The position numbers were made by a program, and so were the translations under genes. A stretch of DNA of 38,271 nt. It comes from an uncultured Pseudomonadota bacterium (lineage in GTDB: Bacteria > Pseudomonadota > Gammaproteobacteria > Methylococcales > Methylomonadaceae). The notes beneath the pieces are model-generated. The model had not been told where the DNA came from, did not search any database, and worked only from the letters and a program-made list of their open reading frames with translations. Location: the NCBI GenBank assembly GCA_903848935.1, contig CAINHO010000013.1:1-38271 (forward strand), in the 5' to 3' direction. Shown in pieces: positions 25,615 through 33,674 of this stretch (its first letter is position 1; the number at the start of each line of letters is the position of its first letter).

Positions 25615-27711
25615 ATGGATTCAACTAAACTCAAAAGTATTTTGGCAATGCTCGGCAAAGCCGAACTTGGTGCGCCATTTGTAATCGTCGTGATTTTAGC
25701 GATGATTATGCTGCCGCTGCCCGCATTTTTGCTCGATATTTTCTTTACCTTTAACATTGCCTTTTCGCTGATTATTTTATTGGTCGTGGTTTATACGCTG
25801 AAACCGTTGGATTTTGGTTCATTCCCAACGGTGATTTTGTTGGCGACGTTGTTACGATTGGCGTTAAACGTTGCGTCAACCCGCGTCGTTTTACTCGAAG
25901 GGCATAACGGCGGCGATGCGGCAGGAAAGGTGATTGAAGCCTTTGGTGCGTTTGTTATCGGTGGAAATTTTGCCGTGGGTTTAGTGGTGTTTACCATTTT
26001 GGTGATTATCAATTTTATGGTGGTCACGAAAGGCGCGGGACGGGTTGCCGAAGTCGGCGCACGTTTCACGTTGGACGCGATGCCAGGTAAACAAATGGCG
26101 GTTGATGCGGATTTAAACGCCGGTTTAATTACTCAAGACGAAGCGCGTTCTCGTCGTGCCGAAGTTGCGATGGAAGCAGATTTTTACGGGTCGATGGATG
26201 GTGCGAGTAAATTTGTGCGCGGCGATGCGATTGCGGGGATTATCATTTTATTCGTGAACATGATTGGCGGGTTGTGCATCGGGATGTTGCAACACGATTT
26301 GACCTTTGCGGTTGCTGGCGAAAGATATGTGTTACTGACCATCGGTGACGGTTTAGTGGCGCAAATTCCCTCGTTATTGTTGTCTACCGCTTCGGCATTA
26401 GTCGTGACAAAAGTCGGCACAGGAACGCAAAACATCGGTCAACAAGTCAGCGCACAATTGTTTGAAAATCCCAAAGCCTTGATGATTACCGGCGGCGTGA
26501 TTGGCGCGTTAGGTTTAATTCCTGGAATGCCAAATCTAGTATTTCTATTATTATCGTCTGCGTTGGGCGGTTCGGCATATTTCATCGACAAACGCCGCAA
26601 ACTTGCAGGCATCGAGGCATTAAATATCAAAAAACCCGAAGTCGTTGCCCCGACAGAAAATCGTGATTTGAGTTGGGAAGATGTGATGCCCGTCGATATT
26701 ATTGGTTTGGAAGTCGGCTATCGCTTGATTCCATTGGTGGATAAAAACCAAGGCGGACAGTTGATGGTGCGGATTAAAGGTGTGCGGAAAAAATTGTCGC
26801 AAGAGTTAGGTTTCTTAATTCCGTCGGTTCATATTCGCGATAACTTGGATTTAAGTCCGACGACGTATCGAATTTCATTGATGGGCGTGACGGTTGGCGA
26901 AGCGGAAATTGTTCCCGAAATGGAAATGGCGATTAACCCAGGGCGCGTATTTGGCGAATTGGTCGGTAAAGCCTGTAAAGATCCAGCATTTGGTTTAGAC
27001 GCGGTGTGGATTGAACCGAATCAAAAAGATTACGCACAAACAATGGGTTATACCGTGGTAGATTCGGGAACGGTGGTAGCAACACATTTAAGTCATTTAT
27101 TGCAATCGCACGCGCATGAATTATTGGGTTACGAAGAAACGCAACGAATGCTCGATAATTTGGCAAAAACTGCGCCGAAGTTGGTGGAAGATTTGGTACC
27201 GAAAACGTTGTCGTTGGGTATTGTGGCGAAAGTATTGCAAAACTTGCTGATTGAACAAGTGCCAATCCGCGATATGCGGACGATTGCCGAAACTTTGGCG
27301 GAATACGGAAGCAAAAGTCAAGATACTGACATTTTAACCTCCGCCGTGCGAACTGCGTTGGGTCGTTTAATTATTCATGAAATTACTGGAACTGCCGATG
27401 AATTAACAGTTATCACCTTAGATAGTGAGTTGGAACAGATATTGCAAAAGTCTTTACAAACGGCGAGCGAAAACGGTACCGGCGTTGAACCAGGGCTGGC
27501 AGATCAAATGCACGATTCATTGCAAGAGAATACGCAGCAAATGGAAATAGATGGGCAGCTTCCGATTTTATTGGTGTCTTCCTATATCCGCCCTTGGTTA
27601 TCACGCTTCGTTCGTCACTCGATTCCGAATTTACATGTTTTGGCATACAACGAAATCCCCGCCGATCGGCAGGTGAAAGTCATTGCAAATGTCGGACGAC
27701 GCACTAACTGA
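25615..27711 (+). CDS. flhA: Flagellar export protein FlhA
   Basis: A 698-aa export gate protein with eight predicted membrane helices in residues ~20-325 and a large cytoplasmic domain that forms a nonameric ring and receives chaperone-substrate complexes. Seen: the FHIPEP-type conserved cytosolic loop between helices 4 and 5 (ARFTLDAMPGKQMAVDADLN, about 147-166) and C-terminal segments with VPIRDMRTIAETLAEY. Start ATG is 7 nt after the flhB stop. Confidence 0.97.
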   Translation: MDSTKLKSILAMLGKAELGAPFVIVVILAMIMLPLPAFLLDIFFTFNIAFSLIILLVVVYTLKPLDFGSFPTVILLATLLRLALNVASTRVVLLEGHNGGDAAGKVIEAFGAFVIGGNFAVGLVVFTILVIINFMVVTKGAGRVAEVGARFTLDAMPGKQMAVDADLNAGLITQDEARSRRAEVAMEADFYGSMDGASKFVRGDAIAGIIILFVNMIGGLCIGMLQHDLTFAVAGERYVLLTIGDGLVAQIPSLLLSTASALVVTKVGTGTQNIGQQVSAQLFENPKALMITGGVIGALGLIPGMPNLVFLLLSSALGGSAYFIDKRRKLAGIEALNIKKPEVVAPTENRDLSWEDVMPVDIIGLEVGYRLIPLVDKNQGGQLMVRIKGVRKKLSQELGFLIPSVHIRDNLDLSPTTYRISLMGVTVGEAEIVPEMEMAINPGRVFGELVGKACKDPAFGLDAVWIEPNQKDYAQTMGYTVVDSGTVVATHLSHLLQSHAHELLGYEETQRMLDNLAKTAPKLVEDLVPKTLSLGIVAKVLQNLLIEQVPIRDMRTIAETLAEYGSKSQDTDILTSAVRTALGRLIIHEITGTADELTVITLDSELEQILQKSLQTASENGTGVEPGLADQMHDSLQENTQQMEIDGQLPILLVSSYIRPWLSRFVRHSIPNLHVLAYNEIPADRQVKVIANVGRRTN

Positions 27712-27735
27712 TTTAAGGGAAATTAAGGACTTCTA

Positions 27736-29532
27736 ATGAAGATTAAACGCTTTTTTGCAGAAAACATACGACAAGCCATGCAAATGGTGCGCGAAGAATT
27801 AGGCGCAGATGCGGTCATTATGTCCAATCGCGCGGTTGAAGGCGGTGTTGAGATTGTTGCTGCTCGTGATTTTGACGAACAAACCATGCGTTCGAAAAGT
27901 ACCCCGCATGACAATCGTCAACCGGATTTTTTTCAACCGTCTTCATCATCGCAGCATGTTAAAAAAGTTGATTTGCCCGATTTTCAAGCCGAAAAAAATC
28001 GTTTACACGTCATTAGTAGTCCCCGCAAACAAGACGATCAAGTTTTTGGTAACAGCACCGCTAAACGCGGCATTGATCAATATGTCGGTTACGCCGAAAA
28101 AGTACAGTTGCGCGGTAATCCTGACGCAGTAAAGCATAATTTCAATAAAGAACCCGCTCGCACACAAGCCGCATCGCAACCGTATTCTGCACCGTCGATT
28201 ATGATTAAAGTGCCGAAGAAAGCGAAACCTCAGCCAATGCCACCACAACGCGAACCGATTTACCGTGAGCAAATGCCACAACGTGAATCGATGTACCGCG
28301 ATGAACCGCAACGTGAGCAAATCCCACAACGTGAAATGTATCGTGAACCCGTTCAACAACGCGAAGCCATTATGCCGCAAGCGCGTAACACCCAAGCGGA
28401 AGTTCGCAACGAAGCACATGAATTACGTCAACATTTTCGCGACGATTATGAAGAAGATGAATTTGACGAGTTTTTGAACGAAGCCATTCAAGAAACTTAT
28501 ACCGAACCTAAATGTGAAACGGCGCGTGTTAAACCCGTGATGCACGAAATGCCTGAACCGATACAATCACCGATCGTCGAAGAAAAAGAAAGTCCATCCG
28601 AAAAACTGTTGTTACAAGTCACGAAAGAATTGAAATCGTTACGCAACACAATGGACAGCAAATTATCGAGCCTCAATTTTGCGCGTCATTCTAACAATCC
28701 AAATGCCACGCCGATTCGTAGCGAACTTCTGCAAAAATTAGCCCGAATGAGTGTGTCGAAAAAGTTGAGTATCAAAATCGCTAATCGGTTCGCCAATCAC
28801 ACCAATTTCGATTTTGTATTTACTCAAGCGCAAGAATTGCTCGCCAAAGTCTTGCCGCTGGCAACGGACGATTTGCTCGAAACTGGCGGGGTTGTGGCAT
28901 TAGTTGGGCCAACCGGTGTGGGTAAAACGACCAGCGTTGCCAAACTCGCCGCGCAATTCTCACTGAAACATGGTGCAAATCAGGTCGCGTTAATCACCAC
29001 GGATAATTACCGTATCGCCGCGCATGAACAGTTAAATACTTACGGACGTATTCTTAACATTCCGGTGCGAGTTGCGTCGAATGCGTCGGAATTGCGGCAG
29101 TTAATTCACAGTTTTTCGGATAAAAAATTGATTTTGATCGATACCGCTGGCATGAGCCAACGCGATATGAAGTTGATTGAACAAATTAACACGTTAAAAG
29201 AAAACGATTTAACGGTTAAATCTTATTTGGTCATGTCGGCTGCGACTGAATATAAAGCCATGAACGAAATTATTGATGCGTTTCACATGTTCAAACCGCA
29301 AGCGGCAATTTTGACGAAACTCGATGAAGCGGCAACCATCGGTTCGGCGTTATCGTCGCTTATTGAACATAATTTACCTCTATCTTTTATTACTAACGGT
29401 CAACAAGTCCCTGAAGATATGCGTCATCCGAGTGCGAGAGAATTAGTGGCTCAATGCGTTGCTGAATTGGATGTTGAAGACGACGATTACGAAGAAAACA
29501 ACGAAGCGTGGGTGGCTCAAGGTTATGCTTAA
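27736..29532 (+). CDS. flhF: Flagellar polar-placement SRP-type GTPase FlhF
   Basis: GTPase that marks the cell pole for flagellum assembly. Seen: the N-terminal B domain MKIKRFFAENIRQAMQMVRE, then a long low-complexity linker (about 50-290), then the N and G domains with P-loop GPTGVGKTT at 391-399, IDTAGMSQRD for the second GTP motif and TKLDEA for the guanine-specific motif. At 598 aa it is longer than many FlhF proteins (about 390-500), and the excess lies in the linker. That linker includes a QRE-rich imperfect repeat at residues 170-215. The 3' end overlaps flhG by 8 nt. Confidence 0.95.
   Translation: MKIKRFFAENIRQAMQMVREELGADAVIMSNRAVEGGVEIVAARDFDEQTMRSKSTPHDNRQPDFFQPSSSSQHVKKVDLPDFQAEKNRLHVISSPRKQDDQVFGNSTAKRGIDQYVGYAEKVQLRGNPDAVKHNFNKEPARTQAASQPYSAPSIMIKVPKKAKPQPMPPQREPIYREQMPQRESMYRDEPQREQIPQREMYREPVQQREAIMPQARNTQAEVRNEAHELRQHFRDDYEEDEFDEFLNEAIQETYTEPKCETARVKPVMHEMPEPIQSPIVEEKESPSEKLLLQVTKELKSLRNTMDSKLSSLNFARHSNNPNATPIRSELLQKLARMSVSKKLSIKIANRFANHTNFDFVFTQAQELLAKVLPLATDDLLETGGVVALVGPTGVGKTTSVAKLAAQFSLKHGANQVALITTDNYRIAAHEQLNTYGRILNIPVRVASNASELRQLIHSFSDKKLILIDTAGMSQRDMKLIEQINTLKENDLTVKSYLVMSAATEYKAMNEIIDAFHMFKPQAAILTKLDEAATIGSALSSLIEHNLPLSFITNGQQVPEDMRHPSARELVAQCVAELDVEDDDYEENNEAWVAQGYA
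28243..28380 (+). repeat. Imperfect tandem repeat in the flhF linker (P-Q-R-E...Y-R units)
   Basis: At least five degenerate units built on (P/Q)QRE followed by a variable spacer and YR (QREPIYREQM, QRESMYRDEP, QREQIP, QREMYREPV, QREAIM) encode FlhF residues 170-215. At DNA level the units share the CAACG(T/C)GA(A/G) core, so they probably arose by slippage. Unit number may vary between strains. Confidence 0.7.
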
Positions 29533-30394
29533 ACAATTAGATCAAGCGTCTGGTATTCGCAAAATGAACAAAGCTAAACCGGTGCGAGTGATTGCCGTGG
29601 CGAGTGGTAAAGGCGGTGTGGGAAAAACGAATATCTCAGTCAATGTCGGTATTTCTTTAGTACAAATGGGGCAGCGCGTTGTGTTAATGGACGCGGATAT
29701 GGGCTTGGCGAATGTCGATATTTTGTTGGGCGTGTATCCAAAATACAATTTGTCGCACGTTTTAACCGGTGAAAAAACGCTTGATGAAATCATGGTGACG
29801 GCACCGTCGGGTTTAAAACTGATTCCAGGTGCGTCGGGTATTCAAAAAATGACGGAACTTTCGACCATCGAACAAGCCGCTGTGATTCGGGCATTTAGTG
29901 AAATCGACCAGCAAATTGATGTGTTAATTGTGGATACGGCGGCTGGGATTTCGTCGAGTGTGGTAAATTTTTCTCGGGCTTGTCAGGAAATTATTATTGT
30001 GGTTTGCGATGAACCGACTTCTCTCACTGATGCGTATGCGTTTATCAAGTTATTGAATAGAGATTATGGCTGCAACAGTTTTCAGATTATTACGAATATG
30101 GTGCAATCGGTACAGCAGGGCAAAGCGTTGTTTCAAAAACTCAATAGAGTCACTGACAATTATTTGGATGTGCAATTGCAGTTTGTGGGTGCGATTCCTT
30201 ACGACGAGTATTTGCGTCAATCGGTACAAAAACAAACACCAGTTGTTTTAGGTTTTCCACGCAGCAAATCCGCTCAAGCCATGAAAGCCATTGCGGCGAA
30301 AATTGACAGTTGGCCGTTAAAAACGCAAGCTGGCGGCTACATTGAATTTTTTATTGAACGCATGGTCAAATACGCGCAAAAGGATGTCGCATGA
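29525..30394 (+). CDS. flhG: Flagellar number regulator FlhG (FleN), MinD-like ATPase
   Basis: A 289-aa membrane-associating ATPase that limits flagellar number by restraining the sigma-54 activator (FleQ/FlrA) and stimulating FlhF GTP hydrolysis. Seen: the FlhF-activating N-terminal helix LDQASGIRKM, deviant Walker A GKGGVGKT at 28-35, the MDADMGLANVDILLGV segment, LIVDTAAGIS, and a C-terminal basic amphipathic region. The ORF is open upstream inside flhF, but only the ATG at 29525 gives the DQAxGIR start. It overlaps the next small gene by 4 nt (ATGA). Confidence 0.95.
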   Translation: MLKQLDQASGIRKMNKAKPVRVIAVASGKGGVGKTNISVNVGISLVQMGQRVVLMDADMGLANVDILLGVYPKYNLSHVLTGEKTLDEIMVTAPSGLKLIPGASGIQKMTELSTIEQAAVIRAFSEIDQQIDVLIVDTAAGISSSVVNFSRACQEIIIVVCDEPTSLTDAYAFIKLLNRDYGCNSFQIITNMVQSVQQGKALFQKLNRVTDNYLDVQLQFVGAIPYDEYLRQSVQKQTPVVLGFPRSKSAQAMKAIAAKIDSWPLKTQAGGYIEFFIERMVKYAQKDVA

Positions 30395-30642
30395 ATACGC
30401 AAATGCCTTATTCACCTTGCCTCACTAATCCGATGCCGTATTTGCAGGTTTCGCCGCGATTGATCAATAGAAAATTGAATGTTATACGTCATGCCGTTCA
30501 CGCAGTACAAAAACAAACGGGTCGAGTATTCGATGAAGATGTGGCGACTTATTTGGGTGTCACACTTGATGAGTACCACCATATCTTACAAGACGCGAAC
30601 ACCTATCGCCTCTTCGGCTGCTCAAAGCAGGAGGTTTTATGA
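30391..30642 (+). CDS. Small protein resembling sigma-28 (FliA) region 3, function unknown
   Basis: An 83-aa protein. Its residues ~27-75 align with FliA residues ~97-146 of the gene directly downstream: QKQTGRVFDEDVATYLGVTLDEYHHIL against ENQTGCAAKDSDIAEHLGISLDEYYRII, compared here as shared QTG, A, LG, LDEY, I, D, R and F positions (about one third identical by eye, one 1-residue gap). It lacks sigma regions 2 and 4, so it cannot be a complete sigma factor. Residues 1-25 are proline-rich and unlike FliA. It overlaps flhG and fliA by 4 nt each, so it is translated as part of the operon. A partial-duplication origin and a regulatory role toward FliA or FlgM are hypotheses. Confidence 0.7.
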   Translation: MNTQMPYSPCLTNPMPYLQVSPRLINRKLNVIRHAVHAVQKQTGRVFDEDVATYLGVTLDEYHHILQDANTYRLFGCSKQEVL

Positions 30643-31370
30643 GCGCAGTAGCTATGTACAGTTCCGTTCAAACCGGCAATATCGACGCACAAATCATGCA
30701 ACACGCGCCGTTGGTGAAACGTATCGCTTACCACTTGTTGAGTAAATTACCGGATTCCGTGCAAGTTGATGATTTAATTCAAGCGGGTATGTTGGGGTTA
30801 TTGGAATCGATGAAGAATTACGATGCCAGTAAAGGCGCGAGTTTTGATACTTACGCAGGTATTCGGATTCGCGGTTCGATGTTGGATGAAGTGCGCCGTT
30901 GTGATTGGGTGCCACGTTCGGTGTATAAAAAATCGCGGATTATTAGTGATGCCATTCGTATTATCGAAAATCAAACCGGATGTGCCGCCAAAGACAGTGA
31001 TATTGCCGAACATTTAGGCATTAGCTTAGATGAATACTACCGAATTATTCGTGATTCGAGTAATTGTCGGGTGTTCAGTATTGAAGAATTAGCCCAAACT
31101 GGCGATAATTACCTCGAAGAGTCTTCCGGCGTATCGGAGGCACCGCTGGAAAGTGTTACTCGTGAAAACTTTCAACACGCCCTCAGTACGGCAATTGCCA
31201 GTTTACCTGAACGCGAACGACTGATTATTTCGTTGTATTACGATGAAGAACTGAATTTACGCGAAATCGGTCAAATTTTAAATCTTACCGAGTCCCGTGT
31301 CAGTCAAATTAGTTCTCAAGCGGTGATTCGATTACGCTCGCGACTCAGTGGCTGGATAGATAATGATTAA
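30639..31370 (+). CDS. fliA: RNA polymerase sigma-28 factor for flagellar genes
   Basis: A 243-aa group 3 sigma factor that transcribes late flagellar, motor and chemotaxis genes and is held by FlgM. Seen: region 2 (VQVDDLIQAGMLGLLESMKN, then FDTYAGIRIRGSMLDEVRR), region 3 (97-146) and region 4 with ERERLIISLYYDEELNLREI and the HTH LTESRVSQISSQAVIRLR. A perfect AGGAGG (30629-30634) precedes the ATG, inside the end of the small gene. Strong expression is expected. Confidence 0.97.
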   Translation: MSAVAMYSSVQTGNIDAQIMQHAPLVKRIAYHLLSKLPDSVQVDDLIQAGMLGLLESMKNYDASKGASFDTYAGIRIRGSMLDEVRRCDWVPRSVYKKSRIISDAIRIIENQTGCAAKDSDIAEHLGISLDEYYRIIRDSSNCRVFSIEELAQTGDNYLEESSGVSEAPLESVTRENFQHALSTAIASLPERERLIISLYYDEELNLREIGQILNLTESRVSQISSQAVIRLRSRLSGWIDND

Positions 31371-31373
31371 CTC

Positions 31374-31407
31374 TTAACACGTTATGCCGGTCTGGTCGGC
31401 GTGTTAA
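31374..31407 (+). promoter_or_regulatory. Hairpin and weak sigma-28-like promoter between fliA and motA
   Basis: TTAACACG (31374-31381) pairs perfectly with CGTGTTAA (31400-31407), with an inner CCG/CGG pairing; no T-tract follows. A sigma-28-like element (TTAACTCT-N11-GCCGGTCT, 31367-31393) overlaps it but matches the consensus in only 5 of 8 positions on each side. Either could give the motor genes separate control. Confidence 0.3.
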
Positions 31408-31428
31408 TCACGCAAAAGGGCATAGCGC

Positions 31429-32172
31429 ATGGATATTTTAAGCATTGTTGGACTTTTCGGCGCAGTTGGCGCGATTCTTACTGGCATGACAATCGAAGGC
31501 GGGAACATTAACTCATTGGTTAATTTACCCGCCTTTGTTATTGTATTTGGTGGCACAATTGGCGCGGCGTTATTGCAATCGCCAATGAAATTAGTGAAAA
31601 AAGCTCTCAATATGTTGCCGTGGATAGTAATGCCGCCGGCACAAAATTTTCGGGAACAACGTGACAAAATTGTCGGCTTATCAATGCTGGCGCGTAAAAA
31701 TGGATTACTAGGGCTTGAGCCGCAAATTGAAATTGAGACGGATGAATTCATGAAACAAGGGATTCAACTGTTGGTCGATGGTTGCCAACCTGTACTGATG
31801 CGCGATATGTTGGAACTGGAACTTTCCGCCATTGAATCTAATGAATTACAAGCGACAAAAGTGTTTGAAGCGATGGGCGGTTATGCTCCGACGATTGGTA
31901 TTATTGGTGCAGTTTTGGGGTTAATTCACGTCATGCAAAATCTAGCGAGTCCTTCGTCACTCGGCGCAGGGATTGCCACAGCTTTCGTGGCAACAGTTTA
32001 CGGTGTAGGTTCTGCGAATTTAATTTTTTTACCTATTTCGAATAAACTCAAAACCCAAGTGTTGGCAATGAGCCAGGGGCGAGAAATGCTGATTGAAGGT
32101 TTTAACTCCATTGCAATGGGAGAAAATCCACGAATTATCGAAATCAAACTTAGCAGCTATGTGAACAATTGA
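31429..32172 (+). CDS. motA: Flagellar motor stator protein MotA (MotC type)
   Basis: Inner-membrane stator subunit that conducts ions and turns the rotor. Seen: about four membrane segments (1-20, 32-50, 150-170, 180-205), the ATGGYAPTIGIIGAVLGL-like stretch FEAMGGYAPTIGIIGAVLG in helix 3, and charged cytoplasmic residues in the loop (~65-145). Length of 247 aa and the missing long N-terminal segment of E. coli MotA resemble the MotC/PomA group. AAGGG lies 8 nt before the ATG. motB follows within 2 nt. Confidence 0.93.
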   Translation: MDILSIVGLFGAVGAILTGMTIEGGNINSLVNLPAFVIVFGGTIGAALLQSPMKLVKKALNMLPWIVMPPAQNFREQRDKIVGLSMLARKNGLLGLEPQIEIETDEFMKQGIQLLVDGCQPVLMRDMLELELSAIESNELQATKVFEAMGGYAPTIGIIGAVLGLIHVMQNLASPSSLGAGIATAFVATVYGVGSANLIFLPISNKLKTQVLAMSQGREMLIEGFNSIAMGENPRIIEIKLSSYVNN

Positions 32173-32174
32173 TT

Positions 32175-33020
32175 ATGGCACGCCGAAAAAGACCTAAAAT
32201 TGAAGATGCCCATAACACCGATCGTTGGATGGTATCTTATGCCGATTTTGTAACCTTATTGTTTGCCTTTTTCGTGGTAATGTATTCGATTTCGTCGCTA
32301 AACGAAGGGAAATATAAAACGTTGTCCTCGTCGTTATCAGATGCGTTCTTGTCAAATGAGCGCGAGGCTGTTCCCGTTAAAATTTTCGAGCAACCACCCA
32401 CTATCGCTGAACCACTACCCTTAGAAAGTGAGCCTTATGCTGAAGTAGAACAGCGGCGCGAATTAAGTGAAGCTATTTTGCAAGAGCGGCAAAAATTAAG
32501 TGATGCGTCCAAGCAGTTTGAAGAAATGTTGTCACCGATGATTAAAGATAATTTGATTGCGGTGAAGAAGCATGATTTTTGGGTGGAATTACAAATGAGC
32601 AGCGAGTTACTTTTCACCAGTGGCAGTGATCAGTTATCCAAAAAAGCGACCGATGTGATTAAAACTATTGCTGCTGTGGTTGCACCCTTGCCGAATGCCA
32701 TTAGTGTTGAAGGTTATACCGACAACATTCCAATTGAAACGGTGATTTTTCGTTCAAACTGGGATTTATCGTCGTCGCGTGCTACCAGCGTGGTGCATGA
32801 AATGATTAAAGCCGGCGTTGATCCACTACGGTTGTCGGCGACCGGTTATGGAGAATATCATCCGATTGCTGATAACGCTGACGAAAAAGGACGTTTTCAA
32901 AATCGGCGCGTGACCTTGGTCATCGCATCGCAAGCCTTTTCCCGTTACGGTGTCAGCGACGAAGAACGCGCTAAGTTATTGAACTTACAGTCTTCTAGCG
33001 TACCGATTAAAAAACACTGA
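32175..33020 (+). CDS. motB: Flagellar motor stator protein MotB (MotD type)
   Basis: Stator subunit that anchors MotA to peptidoglycan and carries the ion-binding aspartate. Seen: a basic head (MARRKRPK), the membrane helix with D24 in MVSYADFVTLLFAFFVVMY, a linker/plug region (~45-125), and an OmpA-like peptidoglycan-binding domain (about 150-255) with VEGYTDNIPI, NWDLSSSRATSVV and ATGYGEYHPIADN then NRRVTLVI. An upstream TTG at 32169 is possible, but the ATG at 32175 is preferred; 281 aa. Confidence 0.93.
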   Translation: MARRKRPKIEDAHNTDRWMVSYADFVTLLFAFFVVMYSISSLNEGKYKTLSSSLSDAFLSNEREAVPVKIFEQPPTIAEPLPLESEPYAEVEQRRELSEAILQERQKLSDASKQFEEMLSPMIKDNLIAVKKHDFWVELQMSSELLFTSGSDQLSKKATDVIKTIAAVVAPLPNAISVEGYTDNIPIETVIFRSNWDLSSSRATSVVHEMIKAGVDPLRLSATGYGEYHPIADNADEKGRFQNRRVTLVIASQAFSRYGVSDEERAKLLNLQSSSVPIKKH

Positions 33021-33059
33021 CGCGCCACGACACAAGTGGGGCGTGAATTGGAGTCAATC

Positions 33060-33233
33060 ATGTTAGAAATTCAAGCCGTTACCCCCACTTATCCCGTCTT
33101 TAAAGCGAAAAAAATTCACAAAGATGAATATCGCACGCCTAATAAGCCGCATCGAAATAATCCGAGATTAGAAGAACACGAGGAAGAACTGGATGAATCT
33201 GCTCCTAGCCAACATATTGACGAATGTGTCTAA
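33060..33233 (+). CDS. Small charged protein of unknown function downstream of motB
   Basis: A 57-aa protein with no membrane segment. It begins MLEIQAVTPTYPVFKAKK, continues with a basic, proline- and asparagine-rich middle, then an acidic run (RLEEHEEELDE), and ends QHIDECV. The composition suggests an intrinsically disordered peptide with conserved ends. GGAG six nt before the ATG supports the start; a GTG at 33036 would add 8 residues. It overlaps the DUF2802 gene by 41 nt, so it is likely a real cotranslated gene. A short G/C-rich imperfect hairpin (33021-33043) lies just upstream. Confidence 0.55.
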   Translation: MLEIQAVTPTYPVFKAKKIHKDEYRTPNKPHRNNPRLEEHEEELDESAPSQHIDECV

Positions 33234-33642
33234 TGACTTTTTGTTGATGGGCTTTAGCATTATGACCGTCGCATTTGTAGTGACATTTTTTGCGGTATTT
33301 TGGTTAAGCCGTCTGGTTTGGCAGTTGAAACGTGAATACGCTAATTTGACTACGATTGTGGACGGCAACAAAAATGACATTTATGGCTTATGTTCAGCGG
33401 CGTTGACGGTGAATGAAAATGCCGCTACTACGCATGAACAATTACACGAGTTAAAGCAGCAGTTGGCGAATGTTGTCGAAAAAATGAATGAATTACAGCA
33501 AGGTGATTTTGTGAATAGTCCGTATAACGTGGATATTCGTAAAATCCGCGATGGTGCGAATGTCGAAGAATTGATGAAGCAATCTGATTTAAGTTACGAC
33601 GAAGCAGCCTTGCTGATTCGTTTACATGGCGGCAAAGCCTGA
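33193..33642 (+). CDS. DUF2802 family membrane protein
   Basis: A 149-aa protein. It has one transmembrane helix (about 16-38, DFLLMGFSIMTVAFVVTFF) followed by a coiled coil (~45-105, with HEQLHELKQQLANVVEKMNEL) and a conserved helical C-terminal end (NVEELMKQSDLSYDEAALLIRLHG). That C-terminal pattern and the position after the stator genes fit the DUF2802 family found in flagellar/chemotaxis clusters of Pseudomonas relatives. The molecular role is unknown. AGGAAG before the ATG supports the start. Confidence 0.75.
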   Translation: MNLLLANILTNVSNDFLLMGFSIMTVAFVVTFFAVFWLSRLVWQLKREYANLTTIVDGNKNDIYGLCSAALTVNENAATTHEQLHELKQQLANVVEKMNELQQGDFVNSPYNVDIRKIRDGANVEELMKQSDLSYDEAALLIRLHGGKA

Positions 33643-33674
33643 TTTAAAAATTTCAATAGTGAGAGAAAAACATT

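Noticed and set aside
28003-28419. 138-aa minus-strand ORF opposite flhF
   Set aside because: Its repeats simply mirror the flhF linker repeat; no independent evidence.
29278-29295. GTTTCACATGTTC in flhF resembling parS
   Set aside because: The right arm is TTCAAA rather than GAAAC, so it is not a palindromic site.
33021-33043. G/C-rich hairpin after motB as a terminator
   Set aside because: It has an internal mismatch and no T-tract, and the next genes overlap closely, so transcription probably continues.
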